This document shows, in pieces, positions 10,070-18,525 of a stretch of 64,000 bases of DNA. A model generated the notes under the pieces. That model did not search any database and had not been told where the DNA came from. It saw only the letters and a program-made list of their open reading frames with translations. Source of the stretch: Glaciihabitans sp. INWT7 (GTDB lineage: Bacteria; Actinomycetota; Actinomycetes; Actinomycetales; Microbacteriaceae); contig NZ_CP043653.1 of assembly GCF_014217685.1 (NCBI RefSeq), forward strand, positions 1,740,419 to 1,804,418, written 5' to 3'. Positions within the stretch are counted from its first letter, which is position 1; every line of letters starts with the position of its first letter. Both the position numbers and the translations under genes were made by a program.

Positions 10070-10561
10070 ATGACGCAGAACCCGCCCGGCGGCCCCTCGA
10101 CCCTCTCGACGCTCTATCGCGAGCGCATCTGGCCATCGCCCTGGGTGTTCGTATCGACGGCCCTGGTCATCCCGGCGAGCCTGCTCGTTTTCCTGCCGAT
10201 CAACCTCTTCGCCGGGGTGATCGTGGCCATCGTGCTCTACGGCGCCGTGGTTCTCGTGCTCGTGGCGACATCCCCGATCATCGAGGTGCTGCCCGGCGAA
10301 CTCGTCGCCGGTCGGGCGCGAGTGCCGGTGGACCTCATTGCGGGGGTGACCGCCTTCAGAGGAGAGGAGGCGACCTTGCAGCGCGGTCGCCTACTCGACG
10401 CGCGGGCCTGGCTGCTCATCCGCGGCTGGGTCGCACCGGTCGTGAAGATCGACCTCGCCGACGCGAGCGACCCGACCCCGTATTGGATCGTGTCCACCCG
10501 CACCCCCGATGCGCTGACCGCCGCGCTGACCTCCGCGATCGACTCCGCCCGCGCCGCCTAG
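10070..10561 (+). CDS. DUF3093 membrane protein
   Basis: 163 residues. Two hydrophobic segments (WVFVSTALVIPASLLVFLPI and LFAGVIVAIVLYGAVVLVLVA, about residues 24-66) precede a small soluble domain with the typical RAWLLIRGWVAPVVKIDL and DPTPYWIVSTRTPDAL. It matches the actinobacterial DUF3093 family, which commonly neighbours dut; the function is unknown. The start at 10070 is chosen because AGGGA lies just upstream and the extension to 9959 runs into the divergent dut gene. Confidence 0.85.
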   Translation: MTQNPPGGPSTLSTLYRERIWPSPWVFVSTALVIPASLLVFLPINLFAGVIVAIVLYGAVVLVLVATSPIIEVLPGELVAGRARVPVDLIAGVTAFRGEEATLQRGRLLDARAWLLIRGWVAPVVKIDLADASDPTPYWIVSTRTPDALTAALTSAIDSARAA

Positions 10562-10577
10562 CTCAATGCAGAAGCGA

Positions 10578-10871
10578 TCAGGCCGCGCACTCCTGGCAGA
10601 TCGGACCGAGCTTCTCTTCGTGGTCGAGCTGCGAACGGTGCTTCACGAGGAAGCAGTTGACACAGGTGAATTCGTCGGCCTGCGGAGGCAGCACCACGAC
10701 ATCGAGGTCGAGGTCTGAGAGGTCTGCACCAGGAAGCTCGAAACCCCCGGGATTGTCGGCGTCGTCGACGTCGACCACACCGGACATCTTGTCCGGGACG
10801 CGCTCTTTGAGAGCCTCGATCGACTCGGAGTCGTCGTCGGTCTTTCGAGGTGCGTCGTAGTCGGTTGCCAT
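10578..10871 (-). CDS. DUF4193 zinc-ribbon protein
   Basis: 97 residues starting MATDYDAPRKTDDDSESIEA, the DUF4193 N-terminus. An acidic middle leads to a C-terminal four-cysteine zinc ribbon (FTCVNCFLVKHRSQLDHEEK then GPICQECAA). It is a small, abundant-type actinobacterial protein of unknown role, probably binding zinc and perhaps nucleic acid or RNA polymerase. It diverges from sepH, and a 17-bp palindrome lies in the shared upstream region. Confidence 0.9.
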   Translation of the reverse strand: MATDYDAPRKTDDDSESIEALKERVPDKMSGVVDVDDADNPGGFELPGADLSDLDLDVVVLPPQADEFTCVNCFLVKHRSQLDHEEKLGPICQECAA

Positions 10872-10932
10872 GCCCATCCAGTTCTTGAAAATATCGATTG
10901 GTCTCAATCGGCGGCCATAGTTTGCATCATTA

Positions 10933-10949
10933 GTTTGCGAATAGCAAAC
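10933..10949. promoter_or_regulatory. 17-bp inverted repeat between DUF4193 and sepH
   Basis: GTTTGC-GAATA-GCAAAC is a perfect 6-bp dyad with a 5-nt spacer in an unusually AT-rich patch between two divergent genes. It has the size of a dimeric repressor/activator site. The cognate regulator is not identifiable from the window. Confidence 0.4.
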
Positions 10950-10991
10950 CACTGCCAAACGACCGTGAATCCGACTTCTGTGCAACTTGCG

Positions 10992-11032
10992 GCACGCCCG
11001 GGATATTCCCGGGATTTGGGGATGGGGCGTGC
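10992..11032 (+). other. Structured leader upstream of sepH
   Basis: GCACGCCC (10992-10999) can pair with GGGCGTGC (11025-11032), while an overlapping dyad CCCGGGATATTCCCGGG (10997-11013) offers a competing hairpin. The two folds are mutually exclusive in part. The element lies 41 nt before the sepH ATG. This could be leader structure or simply operator sequence. Confidence 0.35.
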
Positions 11033-11072
11033 GACTCTAGAGGCGAAGAAGTGACCGCGAGAGGCGTTCAGC

Positions 11073-12149
11073 ATGCAAGACCTGAGAGTCATCGGAGTGG
11101 AGAACGGCGCACTCCTCGTCGCATCAGACGAAGGTACCAAGTACCGCATCGCCATCGACGAAGTACTGCAGTCCAGACTGCGCCAGGCGATCCCCGACCC
11201 GGGATCGGGGCGAAAGCTCGCGCCACGGGAGATCCAGGCCCACATCCGTTCCGGGATGTCGGCGCAGGATGTCGCGGCCATCACCGGCGTTCCGCTCGAC
11301 TACATCCAGAAATTCGAGGGCCCCGTGCTCGCCGAGCGCGAGTTCGTCGTGAACTCCGCGCTCAACGTGCCCGTGCACACGGCGATGGAGACAGACCCAC
11401 TCGGTGGCGGCTCGACCTTCGGCACTGTCATCCGCGAACGCCTCTATGACCTCGGCGCTATCGATGAGCGGTGGGCGAGCTGGAAAGAGGTCGGCGGCGG
11501 CTGGGTCGTGAAGCTCGCCTTCAGTGCGGAACAGATCGAGCGGGACGCCCGCTGGCGGTTCGATCCCAAGAAGGCCGCGCTTTCCCCGCTCAACAACGAA
11601 GCGATCACGCTGTCCCAGCAGGGGGATGCCTCCGGCGCGCTGGTTCCCCGCCTGCGTGCGGTCGGAGACGAAGAGCGCCAACCCGACCAGTCGCGCTTCG
11701 ACAGCGGCGCCTTCACCAGCGAAGAGCTCTCTCAGCAGGAGCCGGGGCGTTCACGTCTCGAGGTGGTGCCCTATGGACGACTGGATGATGCGCCGGCCGC
11801 CGTCTCGGATGCCGCGATAAATCGTGCGCCAGCCCCCGACGAGTCCGAATCGAACCAGACTGCCGACCTCCTCGAGGCCCTGCGTCGCCGTCGTGGCGAG
11901 CGCGAGTCCGCCGGGTTCGGCGACGAGGCGATCGCTGCCGACTCGAAGTCTGCTCATCCCTCGACCGGCACCATCCGTCTCGTGGATGTGCCCCTCGATG
12001 TCTTCGGCGACGAGAACGACGACCGGCCGGGAAACACCGCCCCCCAGCCGAATGTGTTCCAGCCCCGAGCGTCGTCACGGAAGGGACGGGCGTCGATGCC
12101 GAGCTGGGACGAGATCGTCTTCGGCGCGCGCTCGGACGACGACCTGTAG
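11073..12149 (+). CDS. sepH: Septation protein SepH
   Basis: 358 residues. The N-terminal DUF3071 domain starts MQDLRVIGVENGALLVASDE and contains the helix-turn-helix-like RSGMSAQDVAAITGVPLDYI. Tryptophan-rich segments RWASWKEVGGGWVVKLAF and DARWRFDPKKAALSPLNNEA follow. The last ~150 residues are polar and disordered, ending in a conserved-looking PSWDEIVFGARSDDDL tail. SepH in actinobacteria binds FtsZ and helps Z-ring assembly. It sits in its usual place near dut/DUF3093/DUF4193. The start is preceded by GAGAGG. Confidence 0.92.
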   Translation: MQDLRVIGVENGALLVASDEGTKYRIAIDEVLQSRLRQAIPDPGSGRKLAPREIQAHIRSGMSAQDVAAITGVPLDYIQKFEGPVLAEREFVVNSALNVPVHTAMETDPLGGGSTFGTVIRERLYDLGAIDERWASWKEVGGGWVVKLAFSAEQIERDARWRFDPKKAALSPLNNEAITLSQQGDASGALVPRLRAVGDEERQPDQSRFDSGAFTSEELSQQEPGRSRLEVVPYGRLDDAPAAVSDAAINRAPAPDESESNQTADLLEALRRRRGERESAGFGDEAIAADSKSAHPSTGTIRLVDVPLDVFGDENDDRPGNTAPQPNVFQPRASSRKGRASMPSWDEIVFGARSDDDL

Positions 12150-12184
12150 CTCAGCCTTCCGATGGTCTCGCGACGCTCGCACGG

Positions 12185-13324
12185 TCAGCGGGCGAATGCG
12201 CCGAAGCGGAGGAGTGGCACGGAGAGCTCATCGGCCGACCATGAGCCGTGCTGCCCCACCATGTTCCGGCCCGTGTTGCCGGTGACTCTCGAGTCGTAAT
12301 AGGCGATGCCCTTTCGCGCGGCCACGATGACGTCGCCGATTCGCGGGGCCACCTCGGCATAGACCACGGCACCGAACCACCCCGATTCGATCGCTTCTGA
12401 GCGCGAGACGATCCACGATCGGGATCCCTCGATCTCTCGCCAGGCCGCCAGCACCGACGCACGAAGTGCCTCTGAAGCATCCGGTTCGAAATGGAGCTGC
12501 AGGGCCCGCGGCTCCCCCGCGACGAAGCGGATGCCGTCGATCAGGCGGGCTTCCGAATCGAAAAGCACCTGCGCGCTCGGCGGCACGTCGAGCACACCGT
12601 GATCAGCGGTCAAAAGCATCCCCTCGTCTGCGCGGAGCGTCGGGGCGAACGCCTGCACCTCGCTGTCGAGCTCCTCGAGAGCCGCGGTCCACTGTTGCGA
12701 CTGCCAACCCCACGCATGACCGGCCTGGTCGAGCTCGGGCACATACAGGTAGATCAGTCCCCGGTCGATCTCGTCGAGAGTGCGCCGAGCCTCCTGGAAG
12801 CGGTCCGACATCGTCGCTCCGCTGCGGTATTCCGCACCCCGCAGCACCGCGCGAGTGAAACCGGACGACCGATAGCGCTCTGTGCCGATCGCGAAGCTCG
12901 GGATACCGGCTTCGCGGGCCGTCTCGAAGAGGGTCGGCACCCGCTGCCAGGTGGCCGGATCCAGCCGGGCATCCCATCCGCTCAGCTGGTTCACGACGCG
13001 GTCGTTCGCCGCGTCGAGCACGCTGTACCCGACGAGCCCGTGGATACCGGCCGACTCACCGGTGGTGAGCGTGGCCAACGCCGCGGCTGTGGTCGAGGGG
13101 AACCGCGCTCCGATGATCGATCCGGCCGTGAGCAGTGGCGCCAGGGTTCGCGCGTGCCCGCGCCGTGCAGTGAGGGCGGATGTTCCGAGCCCGTCGACCA
13201 GCAGCACGATCGCCTTCTGCACCGGCGGCAATGCCAAGCGATTCGTCTCATGAGCGATGGTTTGAAGGGAACTTGGCACGACATCGGCAAGGCTGAACCG
13301 GTGCGTTTTGGTGGCCGGTAGCAT
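12185..13324 (-). CDS. Alkaline-phosphatase-superfamily phosphodiesterase / nucleotide pyrophosphatase
   Basis: 379 residues from the ATG at 13324 (MLPATKTHRFSLADV). The superfamily metal and nucleophile motifs are visible: VLLVDGLGTSALTARRG (metal Asp), GARFPSTTAAALATLTTGE (nucleophile Thr), YVPELDQAGHAWGW (Asp and His ligands) and LLTADHGV (Asp-His). It is predicted to hydrolyse phosphodiesters or nucleotide pyrophosphates; the substrate is unknown. There is no clear signal peptide, so it is probably cytosolic. Only 12 bp separate its start from that of parC on the other strand, so the two promoters must overlap the coding starts. Confidence 0.85.
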   Translation of the reverse strand: MLPATKTHRFSLADVVPSSLQTIAHETNRLALPPVQKAIVLLVDGLGTSALTARRGHARTLAPLLTAGSIIGARFPSTTAAALATLTTGESAGIHGLVGYSVLDAANDRVVNQLSGWDARLDPATWQRVPTLFETAREAGIPSFAIGTERYRSSGFTRAVLRGAEYRSGATMSDRFQEARRTLDEIDRGLIYLYVPELDQAGHAWGWQSQQWTAALEELDSEVQAFAPTLRADEGMLLTADHGVLDVPPSAQVLFDSEARLIDGIRFVAGEPRALQLHFEPDASEALRASVLAAWREIEGSRSWIVSRSEAIESGWFGAVVYAEVAPRIGDVIVAARKGIAYYDSRVTGNTGRNMVGQHGSWSADELSVPLLRFGAFAR

Positions 13325-13336
13325 GGGGGCAATCCT

Positions 13337-15799
13337 ATGACTACTCCCGAAATCCCTCCTGCGCAGCCCAGCGGGGAACGCATCGACACCGTCGACGTCT
13401 CCACCGAGATGGAGGGGTCGTTTCTCGAGTACGCCTACTCCGTGATCTACTCTCGAGCACTCCCCGACGCTCGCGACGGGCTCAAGCCGGTTCAGCGCCG
13501 CATCCTGTACCAGATGACCGAGATGGGCCTGCGGCCCGACCGCGGGCACGTCAAGTCCGCGCGCGTCACCGGTGAAGTGATGGGCAAGCTGCATCCGCAT
13601 GGCGACGCATCCATCTACGACGCGATGGTGCGGCTCGCCCAGAGCTTCATTCTGCGTGTGCCCCTCATCGACGGCCACGGCAACTTCGGCACGCTCGACG
13701 ACGGACCGGCGGCCCCCCGCTACACCGAGGCCCGTCTCACCGCGGCCGCGATGGCGATGACGGAGGACCTCGACGAGGACGTCGTGGACTTCGTGCCGAA
13801 CTACGACAACCAGCTGACCCAGCCAGAGGTGCTGCCCTCGGCGTTTCCCAACCTGCTGGTGAACGGGGCCTCCGGCATCGCGGTGGGGATGGCCACGAAC
13901 ATGGCGCCGCACAACCTCATCGAAGTCATCGGCGCGGCCCGGCATCTCATCGCGCATCCGGATGCCTCCCTCGACGACCTCATGTCGTTCGTGCCCGGCC
14001 CCGACCTGCCCACCGGCGGCACCATCATCGGGCTCGCCGGCATCCGCGACGCCTATGAGACTGGACGGGGCAGTTTCCGCACCCGCGCGCGCGTCTCGGT
14101 CGAGAACATCACCGCGCGAAAAGCCGGCCTCATCATCACCGAGCTCCCGTACATGGTCGGCGCCGAGAAGGTGATCGAGAAGATCAAGGACGGGGTCAAC
14201 TCCAAGAAGCTCAACGGCATCTCGGATGTCACCGACCTCACCGATCGCAAGCACGGCCTGCGGCTCGTCGTCGGTATCAAGACCGGCTTCAGCCCCGACG
14301 CGGTGCTCGAACAGCTGTTCCGCTTCACGCCGCTCGAAGACTCGTTCAACATCAACAACGTCGCCCTCGTCGACGGCGGCCCGAAGACCCTCGGCCTGCG
14401 CGAACTGTTGCAGGTCTACATCGACCACCGCATCTCGGTGGTGACGCGCCGCAGCCAGTATCGGCTCGCTCGCAAGAGGGAACGCCTGCATCTCGTCGAG
14501 GGTCTGCTCGTCGCGATCCTCGACATCGACGAGGTGATCCAGGTGATCCGGGCGAGCGATGACACGGAGCAGGCCCGCGTGCGGCTGATGGATGTCTTCG
14601 ACCTCAGCCAGATCCAGGCCGAGTACATCCTCGAACTGCGGCTGCGCCGCCTCACCAAGTTCTCCCGCATCGAACTCGAAGCGGAGCGCGACCAGTTGCT
14701 CGCCGAAATAGCCGCGCTCGAGCAACTGCTCACCGGGCCGCAGCGGGTGCGCCAGCTGGTCTCCGACGAGCTCGAGGAGGTGGCGGAACGCTTCGGTACC
14801 CCCCGCCGCACTCTGCTGACCGAGGCGCGACCCCCGGTCGGCACCACCGTCGCCGCCCGGGCGGCCGCGGCCGTGCTCGAGATCGCCGACACGCCCTGCC
14901 GGGTGTACCTGTCGACGACCGGTCGGGCGATCCGGGTCGACCTCCCAGACGTCGCCTCCGAGCTGCCCGAGCGTGCCGCCCGACGCACCAAGCACGATGC
15001 GATCCTGTCGTCGATCGTCACGACCAGCCGATCGGAGATCGGCGCGGTCACGTCGCTCGGACGACTCATCCGCCTCACACCCGTCGACCTTCCGGTCGTT
15101 CCCGAGAGCTCAATCCAGCTCGCGGCCGGGGTGCGAATCTCCGACTACCTCGCTATCGATGCGAAGAAGGAGCGTGTGCTCGCTCTGGTGTCGCTCTCGT
15201 CTTCGGACGCGATCGCCATCGGTACCCGACAGGGCGTGGTGAAGCGGCTCACGCCCGGAGACTGGGCGAACCGACCCGAGTTCGAGATCATCTCCCTCAA
15301 GCCGGGAGATTCGGTCGTGGGAGTGCGGCAGTCGGCCGACACCGATGAGCTGCTCTTCGTGACCTCCGAGGCGCAACTTCTACACTTCCCCGCCGCCAGT
15401 GTTCGGCCACAGGGGCGTTCGGCCGGCGGAATGGCGGGCATCAACCTGGGTGCGAAGGCCTCGGTGATCTTCTTCGGAGCCGTCGACCCCGGGTCAGAGG
15501 TCGTCGTCGCCACCGTTTCGAGCAGTAGCGCGACGATCGCCGGCATGGAGGCGGGACGTGCGAAGGTCTCATCACTGTCGGAATTCCCCGGAAAGGGTCG
15601 CGCGACCGGCGGGGTGCGCGCCCATTCGTTCCTCAAGGGTGAAGACCAACTCGTGGTGGCCTGGGCCGGTATCGCTCCCCCACTCGCTGTCGGTGCGGAT
15701 GGCGCGGTGCGCGCCCTGCCCGAGGCAGGAGCCAAGCGCGACGCATCCGGAACCCCCCTCGACGGCCTCGTCGGCTCGATCGGCAGCCCGATCCGCTGA
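13337..15799 (+). CDS. parC: DNA topoisomerase IV / gyrase-type subunit A
   Basis: 820 residues. The winged-helix/tower fold starts with EYAYSVIYSRALPDARDGLKP, and the active-site tyrosine is in DDGPAAPRYTEARL (Tyr129). The quinolone-determining loop reads KLHPHGDASIYDAMV. A C-terminal beta-pinwheel follows from about residue 500 with GyrA-box-like repeats (for example ARRTKHDAILSSIV). It lacks a clean gyrase GyrA-box, and its partner parE is the convergent neighbour, so I call it ParC-type. It would relax and decatenate DNA with ParE. Actinobacterial annotations vary between gyrA-like and parC. Confidence 0.92.
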   Translation: MTTPEIPPAQPSGERIDTVDVSTEMEGSFLEYAYSVIYSRALPDARDGLKPVQRRILYQMTEMGLRPDRGHVKSARVTGEVMGKLHPHGDASIYDAMVRLAQSFILRVPLIDGHGNFGTLDDGPAAPRYTEARLTAAAMAMTEDLDEDVVDFVPNYDNQLTQPEVLPSAFPNLLVNGASGIAVGMATNMAPHNLIEVIGAARHLIAHPDASLDDLMSFVPGPDLPTGGTIIGLAGIRDAYETGRGSFRTRARVSVENITARKAGLIITELPYMVGAEKVIEKIKDGVNSKKLNGISDVTDLTDRKHGLRLVVGIKTGFSPDAVLEQLFRFTPLEDSFNINNVALVDGGPKTLGLRELLQVYIDHRISVVTRRSQYRLARKRERLHLVEGLLVAILDIDEVIQVIRASDDTEQARVRLMDVFDLSQIQAEYILELRLRRLTKFSRIELEAERDQLLAEIAALEQLLTGPQRVRQLVSDELEEVAERFGTPRRTLLTEARPPVGTTVAARAAAAVLEIADTPCRVYLSTTGRAIRVDLPDVASELPERAARRTKHDAILSSIVTTSRSEIGAVTSLGRLIRLTPVDLPVVPESSIQLAAGVRISDYLAIDAKKERVLALVSLSSSDAIAIGTRQGVVKRLTPGDWANRPEFEIISLKPGDSVVGVRQSADTDELLFVTSEAQLLHFPAASVRPQGRSAGGMAGINLGAKASVIFFGAVDPGSEVVVATVSSSSATIAGMEAGRAKVSSLSEFPGKGRATGGVRAHSFLKGEDQLVVAWAGIAPPLAVGADGAVRALPEAGAKRDASGTPLDGLVGSIGSPIR

Positions 15800-15821
15800 C
15801 AGCGGGGCCCTGCGGCTCGCC

Positions 15822-17921
15822 TCAGACGTCGATGCGTTCGCGGGAGAGCCCGTCGGAGCCGGCGATGATGAAGTCCTTGCGCGGGGCCACATCGTTCCCC
15901 ATGAGCAACTCGAAGACGCGCTCGGCATTCGCCGCGTCGGTGATCTGCACTCGCCGGAGGGTGCGGTGGTGGCGGTCCATCGTGGTGGTCGCCAGCTGGT
16001 CGGCATCCATCTCGCCGAGTCCCTTGTAGCGCTGGATGGGATCCTGATAGCGCTTGTTGGACTTCTTGAGCCCCGCGAGCACACCGTTGAGTTCCTGCTC
16101 AGAGTAGGTGTAGATCGTCTCGTTCGGTTTGGTGCCGGGATTCATCACGATCACCCGGTGCAGCGGGGGAACCGCCGCGTACACTCGCCCGTCCCTGATC
16201 ATGTCGGGCATGTAGCGGAAGAACAGGGTGAGCAGCAGGGTGCGGATGTGGGCGCCGTCGACATCCGCGTCGCTCATGATGATCACCTTGCCGTACCGTG
16301 CAGTCGCGAGGTCGAAGCTTCGGCCGGATCCGGCTCCGATCACCTGGATGATCGAGGCGCATTCGGCATTCCCCAACATGTCGGAGACCGATGCCTTCTG
16401 CACGTTGAGGATCTTGCCGCGGATGGGCAGGAGGGCCTGATATTCGCTGTCCCGCGCGAGCTTCGCCGTGCCGAGCGCGGAGTCACCCTCCACGACGAAG
16501 AGCTCGCTGTTGGCGACATCCGAGCTGCGGCAGTCCACGAGCTTGGCAGGAAGGGACGAGTTCTCCAGTGCGTTCTTGCGGCGCTGGGTCTCCTTGTGCG
16601 CCCGTGCCGAGATGCGGGACTTCATCTCCGCGACGATCTTGTCGAGCACGAGAGCCGACTGGGTCTTGTCGTCGCGCTTGGGCGAACCGAATCTCTCGGC
16701 CATGGTCTTCGCCACGACGGCAGCCACGATGTTGCGCACGGCCGGAGTCCCGAGGATCTCCTTGGTCTGCCCCTCGAACTGCGGTTCTGGAAGCCGCACC
16801 GTCAAGACCGCGGTGAGCCCGGCGAGCACATCGTCTTTCTCGATCTTCTCCGTGCTGTTCGCCCCGGTTCCCACCTTGAGCCGCCGCGCGTTCTGCTCGA
16901 CCTGAGAGCGCAGGAACTTGAGCATCCCGGCCTCGAATCCGGCCTGGTGGGTGCCGCCCTTCGGTGTGGCGATGATATTCACGTAGCTGCGGAAGACCGT
17001 TTCATAACCCGTACCCCAGCGCAGCGCGATGTCGACCTCGCACTCGCGCTCGAGTTCTGTGGCGACCATGTGCCCCTTGTCGTCGAGCACGGGGACGGTC
17101 TCGCTGAAGGTGCCAGAGCCCGACATCCGCCAGGTCTCCGTGAGGGCGGTGTCGGGAGCGAGGAAGTCCACGTACTCGCCGATCCCGCCGTCGAAGCGGA
17201 AGACTTCGGTGCTCGGCTCTTCGCCGCGCTCGTCGGTGATGGAGATGCCGAGACCGCGAACGAGAAACGCGGTCTGGCGGGCGCGGGTCGAGAGCTCGTC
17301 GGTCTGGAAGGTCGTGCCCCGGCTGAAGATCTGCGGATCCGCCCAGTAGCGGATCCGGGTGCCGGTCACACCGCGGGCGACCTTGCCCACGACCCTCAAC
17401 TCGCTCTTGTTCTCGAACGGGGTGAATACGGCATCAGCCCTCGGGCCGTCCCCGGAGTCGGCGAAGATTCCCGGTTCTCCCCGGTGGAAGGACATCGCCC
17501 AGGTCTTGCCGTCGCGGTCGACTTCGACATCGAGTCGTTCCGACAGCGCATTGACGACGGATGCGCCAACGCCGTGCAGTCCCCCGGAGGCCGCATACGA
17601 TCCACTGCCGAACTTGCCGCCGGCGTGGAGTTTGGTGAAGACGACCTCGACGCCGGAGAGTCCGGTCTTCGGCTCGATATCGACCGGGATGCCGCGCGCG
17701 CGATCCCGCACCTCGACGCTGTTGTCCGAGTGGAGGATCACGCGGATCTCGTCGCCGTTTCCGCCGAGCGCTTCGTCGACGGAATTGTCGATGATCTCCC
17801 ACAGGCAGTGCATGAGCCCACGGGAGTCTGTGGATCCGATGTACATTCCTGGGCGCTTCCGCACGGCCTCGAGGCCCTCGAGCACTGAGAGGTGTCGTGC
17901 GGAATAGTCGGAACTCGCCAC
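15822..17921 (-). CDS. parE: DNA topoisomerase IV subunit B
   Basis: 699 residues. The GHKL ATPase domain has LWEIIDNSVDEALGG and GGLHGVGASVVNALS. The transducer domain has the QTKEILGTPAVRN region. The TOPRIM domain has LFVVEGDSALGTAKLARDSE and IIMSDADVDGAHIRTLLLTL with the metal Asp pair. It provides ATP-driven strand passage for the ParC–ParE enzyme. It converges on parC with 22 bp between the stops. The 223 bp upstream separate it from the divergent DUF7455 gene and hold the promoters for both. Confidence 0.95.
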   Translation of the reverse strand: MASSDYSARHLSVLEGLEAVRKRPGMYIGSTDSRGLMHCLWEIIDNSVDEALGGNGDEIRVILHSDNSVEVRDRARGIPVDIEPKTGLSGVEVVFTKLHAGGKFGSGSYAASGGLHGVGASVVNALSERLDVEVDRDGKTWAMSFHRGEPGIFADSGDGPRADAVFTPFENKSELRVVGKVARGVTGTRIRYWADPQIFSRGTTFQTDELSTRARQTAFLVRGLGISITDERGEEPSTEVFRFDGGIGEYVDFLAPDTALTETWRMSGSGTFSETVPVLDDKGHMVATELERECEVDIALRWGTGYETVFRSYVNIIATPKGGTHQAGFEAGMLKFLRSQVEQNARRLKVGTGANSTEKIEKDDVLAGLTAVLTVRLPEPQFEGQTKEILGTPAVRNIVAAVVAKTMAERFGSPKRDDKTQSALVLDKIVAEMKSRISARAHKETQRRKNALENSSLPAKLVDCRSSDVANSELFVVEGDSALGTAKLARDSEYQALLPIRGKILNVQKASVSDMLGNAECASIIQVIGAGSGRSFDLATARYGKVIIMSDADVDGAHIRTLLLTLFFRYMPDMIRDGRVYAAVPPLHRVIVMNPGTKPNETIYTYSEQELNGVLAGLKKSNKRYQDPIQRYKGLGEMDADQLATTTMDRHHRTLRRVQITDAANAERVFELLMGNDVAPRKDFIIAGSDGLSRERIDV

Positions 17922-18144
17922 GTGAATCTCCTTCGCGGCGCCGCCGGCATCGCCTGAACGGGAATGGATGCTGGCCGGGCCGGGTTAAACACTAATGACC
18001 AACGTCACTGTCCCCGACCTGCGACACCCCCAGCACTGGGTGGTACGCGTTCAGCGAAATACACGGGTTTTGTCGTCACGATGTAACACGCCCGTGTTTG
18101 GATAGGGACAACGAATTATTGATAGGAAACCGGAGGAGCAACTC

Positions 18145-18381
18145 ATGACTCAGATTGCACCCACCACGACCGCAGTGGATGAACTCGACTCGAGCCACCA
18201 GCTCACTGCCTCGGACCGCTGCGACAGCTGCGGCGCACAGGCGTACATCCGTGTCGCCATCGGTTCCAGCGAGCTGCTGTTCTGCGCCCACCACGGCAAG
18301 AAGTACCAGGAGAAGCTCGCGACCGTCGCCAGCGACTGGCACGACGAGTCGGACCGCCTTCTCCAAGACAACCGCGCCTGA
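18145..18381 (+). CDS. DUF7455 small zinc-binding protein
   Basis: 78 residues. The signature is CDSCGAQAYIRVAIGSSELL followed by FCAHHGKKYQEKL, a compact Cys/His metal site, flanked by charged ends. This family is near-universal in actinobacteria and its role is unknown. It has a strong Shine-Dalgarno GGAGGAG 6 nt before the ATG and is followed by a clean terminator, so it is a monocistronic gene. Its position next to the sigA/parE region is typical. Confidence 0.9.
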   Translation: MTQIAPTTTAVDELDSSHQLTASDRCDSCGAQAYIRVAIGSSELLFCAHHGKKYQEKLATVASDWHDESDRLLQDNRA

Positions 18382-18407
18382 GCGGCAACCTCCCCCTCTG
18401 ATTTCAG

Positions 18408-18439
18408 ACAGCGCCCTCGGCTCCGGCCGGGGGCGCTGT
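18408..18439 (+). terminator. Terminator of the DUF7455 gene
   Basis: ACAGCGCCC (18408-18416) pairs with GGGCGCTGT (18431-18439) across a GC-rich loop, 27 bp after the stop. It has no long T-run and may also shield the convergent alanine racemase-like gene. Confidence 0.65.
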
Positions 18440-18525
18440 GCTGTCTGCGCAACCTGCGAAGTCTGCGAGGTCATGGTGATCTGGGCAGTGTGGGCGATAC
18501 CGCCAGCGCGTTCAGGTTGAGAGAC

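Noticed and set aside
15558-17888. Long plus-strand open frame opposite parE, and similar ones at 41750-43867, 61472-63826 (plus) and 26873-29464, 46498-48642, 53162-55390 (minus)
   Set aside because: All lie opposite well-supported genes, have no family motifs and share the same shadow composition.
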